A program made the translations under genes and the position numbers. The notes beneath the pieces are model-generated. The model was not told the origin of the DNA, ran no database searches, and saw nothing but the letters and a program-made list of their open reading frames with translations. DNA of 64,000 nt from JABCPE02 sp963530295 (GTDB lineage Bacteria > Bacteroidota > Bacteroidia > Flavobacteriales > Weeksellaceae), in the NCBI GenBank assembly GCA_963530295.1, contig CAUSCF010000002.1, positions 80,396 through 144,395 on the forward strand. Reading direction: 5' to 3'. This document shows, piece after piece, positions 57,843 through 64,000 of this stretch (position 1 is the stretch's first letter; every line of letters starts with the position of its first letter).

Positions 57843-60674
57843 CTAATGCGCCTCCAGCCAATTGTTCCCTACGCCCACTTCCACTATTAAAGGAACTTTT
57901 GTCTTCATTGCGGATTCCATTTTCTCTTTTATCAGGGCTTTTATCGGTTCTATTTCTTCCTCTGGCACCTCGAACAAGAGCTCATCATGAACCTGCAAGA
58001 GCATTTTTGTTTTAAAACCGCCCTCGGACAGGGCTCTGTCTATGTCTATCATCGCTACTTTTATGATATCGGCTGCACTCCCTTGGATAGGCGCATTTAC
58101 GGCGTTTCTCTCGGCGTGTCCTCTCACCACGAAATTATTAGAATTAATGTCTTTCAAATGCCTTTTTCTCCCTAAAATAGTCTCCACAAAGCCGTTTTTT
58201 CGTGCTTTTTCCACCTGTTCAGTCATGAAGATTTTTAGTTTCGGATAGTTTTCGTAGTAGGAATCTATCATCTGTTTCGCCTCCGTTCGCGAAAGTCCTG
58301 TCTGCTCTGCCAATGCAAAAGCTCCCTGCCCATAGATAATCCCGAAATTCACGGTTTTAGCTTGGCTTCGTTGGGTTTTATCTACTTGGTCAAGTGGGAT
58401 TTTGAACAATTTAGAAGCCGTAGAAGCGTGGATATCTTCGCCATTTTGGAAGGCTTTTATCATATTATCCTCACCAGAAAGTTCGGCTATCAGCCTCAGC
58501 TCTATCTGCGAATAATCGGCTGAAATGATTTTCTTGCCTTCCTCCGCCACGAAAGCTCCACGAATCTGCTGTCCTCTGGCTGTTCTGATAGGGATATTCT
58601 GCAAGTTAGGATTTAGGCTGGAGAGCCTTCCCGTGGCCGCCGTAGTCTGCGAAAAAGTGGTATGCACCCTATTATCCTTTGGTTCTATTTCAGATGGAAG
58701 CGCATCTACATAGGTAGATTTCAGTTTTTGGTAAGTTCGGTATTTCAGAATGTGCTGAATAATCTCGTGTTTATAAGCAAGTTTCTGCAAAACCTCCTCC
58801 GATGTGGAATACTGCCCTGTTTTGGTCTTTTTCGCCTTTGGGTCTAATTTTAATTTTTCAAAAAGAATTTCGCCTAACTGCTTGGGAGAGTTCATATTAA
58901 ACTCCTCGCCAGAAAGTTCAAAAATCTTCTGTTCCAGCTCCTTGAGGTCGTTTTCTAAATCCACACTTTCCCTAGAAAGCCAGTCTGTATCAAGCGAAAT
59001 ACCTGCCAGCTCCATCTTTGCGAGGATTTTCATCAGCGGCATTTCTACTTTATGAAATAGTTCTTCTAGATTTTCCCTTTTCAGCTGTGGAGAGAAAACC
59101 TCATAAAGCTGGAAAGTAACATCTGCATCCTCCGCCGCATAATTGGTCTGAGTTTCAAGGCTGACTTCTCTCAGTGTTTTTTGGTTTTTGCCTTTTTTAC
59201 CAATCAAACTTTCTATAGAAATGGGCTGATATTTTAGGTAAATTTCTGATAAATAGTTCATTCCGTGCCTTCCGTCTGGATTCAGAAGATAATGAGCAAT
59301 CATCGTATCAAAAAGCTCTCCTCTAATCTCCACTTCGTACTGGGCAAGGATTTTATAATCAAATTTAAAATTGTGCGCTATCTTCAGAATCTCCTCGCTT
59401 TCAAAAAACGGCTTGAAAATATCCAGCACCGCGAGTGCTTCCTCTCTATTTTCGGGAACGGGAACATAATACGCCAAGCCTTTTCGGTAAGAAAAACTCA
59501 TCCCGATAAGTTCCGCCTCAAATTCATTGAGCGAAGTCGTTTCCGTATCAAAACAAACTGCCTTTTGTCCCAATAAATTTTGCACCAATATTCTCTGAGC
59601 CTTCTCATTATCAATGAATTGATAAAGATGATCCGTGTTTTCTATCCCTGCATAAGAAGAAAACAGAGATGCCTCCTGCGAATCTTCGTAATTAGCAAAA
59701 AGATCCAGCTGAACAGCCTCCTGACCAGAATTTTTTACCTTCGGTGTTGCTTTTTCTGTTTCCAATGCTTGGTTTCCCGCCTCTGAATGGAAAATTCTAT
59801 ACAGATTTTCGTACAATCGTTTGAATTCTATATCATCAAATATCTCTTTCAACTTCGGAAAATCGGGCTTTTCTAAATGATATTTCTCGTGTTCAAACTC
59901 CACTGGAACATCCGTAAGAATGGTCGCTAGTTTCTTTGACAAAAGCCCTCTCTCTGCCGAATTTTCTACCTTTTCGCGGAGTTTTCCTGTGAGTTTATCG
60001 GTATTCGCCAAGAGATTTTCCATAGAACCAAACTCTTGGAGGAATTTCTTTGCGGTTTTCTCTCCTACGCCTTCCAGCCCAGGGATATTATCCACCGCAT
60101 CGCCCATCATTCCAAGGAAATCTATGACTTGTTTAGGGTCTTGTATTTCGTATTTTTCTAAAACTTCTGGAACTCCTAAAATCTCCACGCCGCCGCCTTT
60201 GGTAGCTGGTTTGTAAATTTTAATATTCTCAGTAACGAGCTGCGCAAAATCCTTATCAGGCGTGACCATAAACACTTGATAATCTTGCTTTTCTGCCTTT
60301 ACAGCGATAGTTCCTATCACATCATCCGCCTCATAGCCCTCCATTCCCAAAATAGGAATGTGCATCGCCTCCAAAATCTGGTGGATATATGGCACAGCAA
60401 TCTTTATCGCCTCAGGAGTTTCAGCTCTATTGGCTTTATATTCAGAAAAATCTTCGGTGCGGACATTGGCTTTGCCGACATCAAAAACCACAGCCAAATG
60501 CGGCGGATTTTCTCGTTTTATCAGTTCAATAAGAGAGTTTGTAAAACCAAATATCGCCGAGGTATCCAGCCCTTTGCTGGACAGCCTTGGGTTTTTAATA
60601 AAGGCATAATACCCTCTGAAAATCATCGCATAAGCATCTATCAGATAGAGCCTTTTGTCTTCGTTCGTAGTCAT
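57843..60674 (-). CDS. polA: DNA polymerase I
   Basis: 943 residues from the ATG at 60674; six more upstream codons would lie in the -7 box. 5' nuclease domain (1 to about 290, LYLIDAYAMIFRGYYAF, GVGEKTAKKFL), an active-looking 3'-5' exonuclease (CFDTETTSLNEF, AEDADVTFQLY), and the polymerase domain (SADYSQIELRLIAE; KTVNFGIIYG; LLQVHDELLFE). Full three-activity enzyme. The -7 box TATCTTTG (60679-60686, minus) is four bases from the ATG, so the mRNA is probably leaderless. Confidence 0.97.
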   Translation of the reverse strand: MTTNEDKRLYLIDAYAMIFRGYYAFIKNPRLSSKGLDTSAIFGFTNSLIELIKRENPPHLAVVFDVGKANVRTEDFSEYKANRAETPEAIKIAVPYIHQILEAMHIPILGMEGYEADDVIGTIAVKAEKQDYQVFMVTPDKDFAQLVTENIKIYKPATKGGGVEILGVPEVLEKYEIQDPKQVIDFLGMMGDAVDNIPGLEGVGEKTAKKFLQEFGSMENLLANTDKLTGKLREKVENSAERGLLSKKLATILTDVPVEFEHEKYHLEKPDFPKLKEIFDDIEFKRLYENLYRIFHSEAGNQALETEKATPKVKNSGQEAVQLDLFANYEDSQEASLFSSYAGIENTDHLYQFIDNEKAQRILVQNLLGQKAVCFDTETTSLNEFEAELIGMSFSYRKGLAYYVPVPENREEALAVLDIFKPFFESEEILKIAHNFKFDYKILAQYEVEIRGELFDTMIAHYLLNPDGRHGMNYLSEIYLKYQPISIESLIGKKGKNQKTLREVSLETQTNYAAEDADVTFQLYEVFSPQLKRENLEELFHKVEMPLMKILAKMELAGISLDTDWLSRESVDLENDLKELEQKIFELSGEEFNMNSPKQLGEILFEKLKLDPKAKKTKTGQYSTSEEVLQKLAYKHEIIQHILKYRTYQKLKSTYVDALPSEIEPKDNRVHTTFSQTTAATGRLSSLNPNLQNIPIRTARGQQIRGAFVAEEGKKIISADYSQIELRLIAELSGEDNMIKAFQNGEDIHASTASKLFKIPLDQVDKTQRSQAKTVNFGIIYGQGAFALAEQTGLSRTEAKQMIDSYYENYPKLKIFMTEQVEKARKNGFVETILGRKRHLKDINSNNFVVRGHAERNAVNAPIQGSAADIIKVAMIDIDRALSEGGFKTKMLLQVHDELLFEVPEEEIEPIKALIKEKMESAMKTKVPLIVEVGVGNNWLEAH

Positions 60675-60693
60675 GGAACAAAGATAAAACAAA

Positions 60694-60726
60694 TTGAGAA
60701 TATTCGGTCTTTTTTTCGTAATTTTG
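60694..60726 (+). promoter_or_regulatory. Plus-strand promoter of the cysteine-rich mini-gene
   Basis: TTG (60694-60696), 22-base spacer, TAATTTTG (60719-60726), predicted start near 60733. It is divergent from and partly overlaps the polA promoter region. Confidence 0.5.
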
Positions 60727-60751
60727 GGATTCGTTTAAAATTTTTAAAATT

Positions 60752-60935
60752 CTGAGAAAGAAAATTCTACTTGTTTTATTAGGTTTAGTTTTTTTGTGTT
60801 GGAATTTATACATTTTATGAGCATATCGCAGGAGGAAGATGCAACCCAAAAGGCACATGCACCGCTTGTAAAAACTGCTCTGGATGCAAACACTGCCACA
60901 AAGAAGGCGGAACTTGCAGCGTATGCAGAAGATAA
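60752..60935 (+). pseudogene. Frameshifted small cysteine-rich membrane/secreted protein gene
   Basis: No single frame spans it. The first frame (from a CTG at 60752) encodes LRKKILLVLLGLVFL, a membrane or signal helix. It must shift at a run of seven Ts (60789-60795) into a second frame, which from about 60798 reads VGIYTFYEHIAGGRCNP, then KGTCTACKNC, SGCKHCHKEG and GTCSVCRR, stopping at 60935. Removing one T joins the frames into one ORF of about 60 codons with eight cysteines near the end, and the CTG may be a mutated ATG. A consensus promoter and a terminator flank it. Either a recent pseudogene, a sequencing indel, or programmed slippage at the T run. Confidence 0.55.
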
Positions 60936-60952
60936 ATTTCGGAGGAAAAATT

Positions 60953-60982
60953 AAAGGCTTAAAATAATTTAAGCCCTTTTTT
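60953..60982. terminator. Terminator after the cysteine-rich mini-gene
   Basis: 8-bp stem GGCTTAAA/TTTAAGCC with a 4-base loop, followed by TTTTTT on the plus strand and A/T-rich on the other side. It also serves the convergent mechanosensitive-channel gene. Confidence 0.8.
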
Positions 60983-61001
60983 ATCTTAATTAAAATTTAT
61001 T

Positions 61002-62237
61002 TTATTTAAAAGTCATCTGCATCACTTCCAAATCAAATTCGGCAGCGGCAGTGAGAATATGGTCAAAGATATCCGCTTGTATCTGCTCGTAATCCGCCAT
61101 TCCAGATTTATTAGCGAAACAATAGATTTCCAGCGGCATTCCCTCTGGGCTGATTTCCATCTGACGCACCAAAAGCAAATCGTTCTGGGAAATGTTCGGA
61201 TTATTTTTCAGATAGTTCAGCGTGTATGTTCTAAAAACACCGATATTGGTAAGCTGTTTTCCATTGATTACTCGCTGTCCATTAGGGATTTTTTCTCGTT
61301 CTTTTTTTATCTCGGTATATCTTCGTTCCAGATATTCGGAGATTAGGTTGATATCCTTTAGCCTTTCAAAAAACTCATCATCTATAAACTTGAACGACTT
61401 GATATTGAAATAGATAGACCTTTTTATTCTCTTCTGGTTTCCGTCATACATCACCTGAATATTTTTAATCTCGGTGCTGAGCAGGTCGTAGGTCGGAATC
61501 GTAGAAACGGTCTTGTCAAAGTTTTTAATTTTAGTGGTCAAAAGATTGATTTCCTGAACATTACCTTCAATATCGTATTTTTTAATTCCTACCCAGTCGC
61601 CCACTTTCAGGTTTTTAGAAATAGAAACATGAAGCCCTGTAATAAGTCCTAGAATGGTATCTCTAAATATCAATAAAATCAATGCTGTAAAAGCTCCGAT
61701 ATAGCCTAAAATAGCAGTAACGGTAACGCCCATGAGTTTCGCAGTGACAATCAGGACTATACACAGATAACCCAATAATTTGAGAATACCATATATCGCA
61801 CGAAACATGGTGACACGATACTGATTGCTTTTGAAAATGTAGTATTTTTCTATGGATTTCAGGACTTTATCGACCAGTTTTATCAGTACATAAGTTCCGA
61901 AAACGCCAATGACAAAATCTAAAAGTTCATAACTTTTAGGATGTCGCCAGAAAACTTCCTGAATGAAGAAATCCGCAAAAACCCATGGTATAAAATGCAC
62001 AAAAGAAACATGCACTTCGGTTTCCAGTATGGCCTTTACCCATGCATTATCATATTTACTTGATATGAATTTCAGCGCCCAGCCTACTATTTTTCTGATG
62101 ACAAAATCCACCAAAAAAATGACTAAGACAAAAAATATAGACTTCAGTGCTATTTGAGTAAAAAGTATGGTTCCATCAGGAAAATTATCCCTCACGAAGA
62201 AATGGATGTCTTCACTGATTTGCTTTATTAAATCCAT
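61002..62237 (-). CDS. MscS family mechanosensitive ion channel
   Basis: 411 residues. Five or so hydrophobic helices (about 22-48, 72-92, 98-118, 145-165, 170-200); the last carries the pore-lining small-residue pattern TAILGYIGAFTALILLIFRDTILG. The beta domain follows with GDWVGIKKYDIEGNVQEINLLTTKIKNFD, then a C-terminal cytoplasmic part. It resembles the YbdG-type large MscS proteins. It would release solutes on hypo-osmotic shock. Own promoter (62258-62288). Confidence 0.9.
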   Translation of the reverse strand: MDLIKQISEDIHFFVRDNFPDGTILFTQIALKSIFFVLVIFLVDFVIRKIVGWALKFISSKYDNAWVKAILETEVHVSFVHFIPWVFADFFIQEVFWRHPKSYELLDFVIGVFGTYVLIKLVDKVLKSIEKYYIFKSNQYRVTMFRAIYGILKLLGYLCIVLIVTAKLMGVTVTAILGYIGAFTALILLIFRDTILGLITGLHVSISKNLKVGDWVGIKKYDIEGNVQEINLLTTKIKNFDKTVSTIPTYDLLSTEIKNIQVMYDGNQKRIKRSIYFNIKSFKFIDDEFFERLKDINLISEYLERRYTEIKKEREKIPNGQRVINGKQLTNIGVFRTYTLNYLKNNPNISQNDLLLVRQMEISPEGMPLEIYCFANKSGMADYEQIQADIFDHILTAAAEFDLEVMQMTFK

Positions 62238-62257
62238 GAATTAAAAAAATATAGAAG

Positions 62258-62288
62258 CAAATTTAAATTTTTATATTCATTCCACAAA
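62258..62288 (-). promoter_or_regulatory. Promoter of the MscS-like gene
   Basis: Minus strand: TTTG (62285-62288), 19-base spacer, TAAATTTG (62258-62265), a perfect consensus. Confidence 0.8.
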
Positions 62289-62321
62289 AGAATATAATGA
62301 CTACGCCTTATAAATGGAAGA

Positions 62322-63314
62322 TTATCCGTAGTATTGTTTTTTAAACAGCCACATTGCCAATGAAGTAGGCAGGGCTAATTTTATGGCTTTTTTCTTGGTT
62401 TCTTTTGAGAATTCAGATGAAAAATAATCCATAATCCCTAAAGAAGACAAAGTCTGATAATTACGGTGGCTTTCTTTCCAAAGTTCCTCATTCTGCTGGG
62501 CTTTCCAGTTCATCTGTAGAGTCAGCGTTTCGTAATCTACGAGATATTTCAGGATTAAATTTCTCCTCTCGCCTTTTTGTTTTTTCAGTTCTTGGTCTAT
62601 GTGCTGACCGATGATAAACCAATTGTCAAAATTCCGTTTGGTTCTGTTATGAATCACCGATTTCGCATGTAGAAAATAAGTGTATGTTATTCCTTTGTGC
62701 AGGGCTATTTTGTTCATTTTCAAAACCAAATGAAAAGTCCAAAGCTCATCTTGAGCAAAAAGTCCCTTCACGAAATACAATTTATTTTGGCGTAAATAAT
62801 CTACAATAAAAAGTTTATTCACTGCATAAGTCACCAGATTTCCCTTAGAAAATTCACGAAGAATATTATCATTCCCTTCAATTACATCCTTATCCGAATT
62901 TATTTTTATCGCTATGGATTTATTGCCTGTTTCCAGCTCTTCGCACTCCAGCTGGGATATAGTCATCTCGGCCTGTGTTCTTTCGGCTATTTCTACGAGA
63001 GTTGCTATACAGTCTGGCGTAATGACATCGTCACTATCCAAGAAAAAAAGATATTTTCCCTGCGCAGTGTCTATTCCCTTGTTTCTCACGACAGAAAGCC
63101 CAGAATTCTCCTCCAAATGGTAGATTTTCCAGTTTTGGAGATTGTGTTTTTGGATGAAATCTTCTGCTATCTGCACGGAGTTATCAGGAGTTTTGTCATC
63201 TATCAAAGTGACTTCTAAATTTTTATATGTCTGATTAACAACGGATAACAGGCATTTCTCTAAAAACTCCTCACATTTAAAAAGCGGAATAGATATGGTA
63301 ACTAACGGCAACAT
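62322..63314 (-). CDS. Family 2 glycosyltransferase
   Basis: 330 residues from the ATG at 63314 (MLPLVTISIPLFKCEEFLEK); an ATG eight codons upstream overlaps the -7 box TACTTTTG (63336-63343) and is rejected. Nucleotide-binding VTLIDDKTPDNSVQIAEDFI and the DSD metal motif in YLFFLDSDDVITPDC are clear, followed by an acceptor region typical of capsule/LPS enzymes (GLFAQDELWTFHLVLKM). Divergent from the acyltransferase gene, which together with the aminotransferase suggests a surface-polysaccharide locus beginning here. Confidence 0.9.
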   Translation of the reverse strand: MLPLVTISIPLFKCEEFLEKCLLSVVNQTYKNLEVTLIDDKTPDNSVQIAEDFIQKHNLQNWKIYHLEENSGLSVVRNKGIDTAQGKYLFFLDSDDVITPDCIATLVEIAERTQAEMTISQLECEELETGNKSIAIKINSDKDVIEGNDNILREFSKGNLVTYAVNKLFIVDYLRQNKLYFVKGLFAQDELWTFHLVLKMNKIALHKGITYTYFLHAKSVIHNRTKRNFDNWFIIGQHIDQELKKQKGERRNLILKYLVDYETLTLQMNWKAQQNEELWKESHRNYQTLSSLGIMDYFSSEFSKETKKKAIKLALPTSLAMWLFKKQYYG

Positions 63315-63392
63315 TTTCTCTTGTTTTCTTTCACACAAAAGTAATTATTTTTATCATAAAAGTTATATCTTTGTCTGATAAATAGAGCAAAA

Positions 63393-63944
63393 ATGCATTT
63401 TCTATCCAAAATTATTTTAAAATTACTTAAAAAAAGCAACTTAAAAAAGTTGAGCAACAATCTTAACAGCACCATAGGAGGCAATATAAAAATTGGTGAT
63501 TTTTGTAATTTTTCGTTTTATCCCAATGCTAAAAAAATAAGCATGGGCAGTGGTTTTAGCATAAGAAACTACTGTAATATTTTGGTAAGTAACGATGCAG
63601 AGCTACACATTGGCAACAATGTTTTTATGAATAACTATTGCTCTATCAACTGTTTAGAAAAAATAGAAATAGGAGAAAATACGCTTTTTGGTGAAGGAGT
63701 GAAACTATACGACCACAACCACCAGTATAGCGCCTCGCCAGAGTTTAGAGTGGAACATCAGAAATTCAACTCTGCTCCTATCAAAATAGGGAAAAACTGC
63801 TGGCTCGGGAGCAATGTAATCGTGCTAAAAGGAGTGACCATAGGTGATAATGTAATCATCGGTGCGGGGTGTGTTATTCACAAAGACATACCAGCTAACT
63901 CTATGATCATCAACAAACAAGAACACATCGTAAAAAACCTTTGA
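63393..63944 (+). CDS. Left-handed beta-helix (hexapeptide) acyltransferase
   Basis: 183 residues. Hexapeptide repeats run from about residue 32 to 170: IGGNIKIGDFCNFSF, MGSGFSIRNYCNILV, IGNNVFMNNYCSINCL, IGENTLFGEGVKLYDHNHQY, IGKNCWLGSNVIVLKGVTIGD, NVIIGAGCVIHKDIPAN. The DHNHQY segment holds the likely catalytic histidine of the maltose/galactoside O-acetyltransferase-like group. It probably O- or N-acetylates a sugar of a surface glycan. A -7 box TATCTTTG is at 63366-63373. The next gene starts 2 bases after its stop. Confidence 0.9.
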   Translation: MHFLSKIILKLLKKSNLKKLSNNLNSTIGGNIKIGDFCNFSFYPNAKKISMGSGFSIRNYCNILVSNDAELHIGNNVFMNNYCSINCLEKIEIGENTLFGEGVKLYDHNHQYSASPEFRVEHQKFNSAPIKIGKNCWLGSNVIVLKGVTIGDNVIIGAGCVIHKDIPANSMIINKQEHIVKNL

Positions 63945-63946
63945 TA

Positions 63947-64000
63947 ATGATACCTGTAACTAAACCTTTCCTCCCTCCAAAAGAGGAATATCTAAAATAT
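63947..64000 (+). CDS. DegT/DnrJ/EryC1/StrS-type aminotransferase (first 18 codons, cut by window edge)
   Basis: The visible N terminus MIPVTKPFLPPKEEYLKY matches the opening of sugar nucleotide aminotransferases of the DegT family (V-T-K-P-F-L-P-P-x-E-E-Y). It starts two bases after the acyltransferase stop, so they are co-transcribed, and the pair suggests synthesis of an N-acetylated amino-deoxy sugar. The catalytic lysine lies outside the window. Confidence 0.7.
   Translation, partial: MIPVTKPFLPPKEEYLKY

Noticed and set aside
60817..60954. 45-codon ATG ORF overlapping the cysteine-rich mini-gene
   Set aside because: It has an ATG but its peptide is featureless, while the overlapping frame has eight patterned cysteines and joins a hydrophobic frame by a single-base shift.
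1..64000. tRNA, rRNA, CRISPR repeats, insertion-sequence ends, prophage or toxin-antitoxin genes
   Set aside because: Looked for on both strands; nothing with supporting structure or motifs was found.

Overview
The window is a 64 kb chromosomal stretch of an AT-rich member of the Bacteroidota, class Flavobacteriia, most likely family Weeksellaceae (Chryseobacterium/Riemerella/Bergeyella relatives). The support is the gldK-gldL-gldM-gldN type 9 secretion block, a SusC/SusD pair, DUF4270 and DUF5683 genes, a flavobacterial-type DnaJ, and promoters of the Bacteroidota form TTTG-N18..22-TAnnTTTG in place of -35/-10 boxes. I saw no tRNA, rRNA, CRISPR array, insertion sequence or prophage. Almost all of it is ordinary, tightly packed core genome. 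Layout: 1-8.3 kb (minus) holds a starch-synthase-like GT5 protein, a DUF4270 lipoprotein, glmS and the gld/T9SS genes. 8.4-13.5 kb holds serA (minus) and then a plus-strand operon of idi, three near-identical tandem secreted proteins, a fourth diverged lipoprotein and gcvT, joined by repeated ATGA overlaps. 13.5-21.2 kb holds prmC, parA-parB, a DUF5683 protein, dapB, lepB and rarA. 21.3-30.5 kb holds gcvP, an OxyR regulator with both redox cysteines, metK behind a candidate SAM-II-like riboswitch, a Gfo/Idh/MocA oxidoreductase and recA. 30.7-38.4 kb is the most accessory part: an AT-rich orphan lipoprotein, an ECF sigma factor with a membrane partner and a possible 30-residue upstream peptide, a lipocalin-like lipoprotein and the SusCD pair. 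38.5-53.2 kb holds an alkaline-phosphatase-superfamily membrane enzyme, pssA, an exonuclease, a universal stress protein, sufS, grpE-dnaJ, hflX, a YebC-type regulator, an OmpA/TSP3 protein, smpB, asnA and an ABC-F ATPase. 53.3-64 kb holds a coiled-coil lipoprotein, a glycosyltransferase/NhaC cluster, a SIMPL protein, polA, a broken cysteine-rich mini-gene, an MscS-like channel and the start of a surface-polysaccharide cluster. The most exciting signal is the 450-base leader of the SusC/SusD operon. It contains two tandem transcription attenuators, each with a short methionine-rich leader ORF (one ends its control region with four consecutive Met codons), an intrinsic terminator with a 7-8 U run, and a long competing antiterminator pairing conserved in both copies although their sequences differ. 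I read this as a two-stage methionine-sensing attenuator controlling an outer-membrane nutrient importer. Together with the candidate SAM-responsive metK leader 12 kb away, it would put methionine uptake and methionine use under separate RNA switches.
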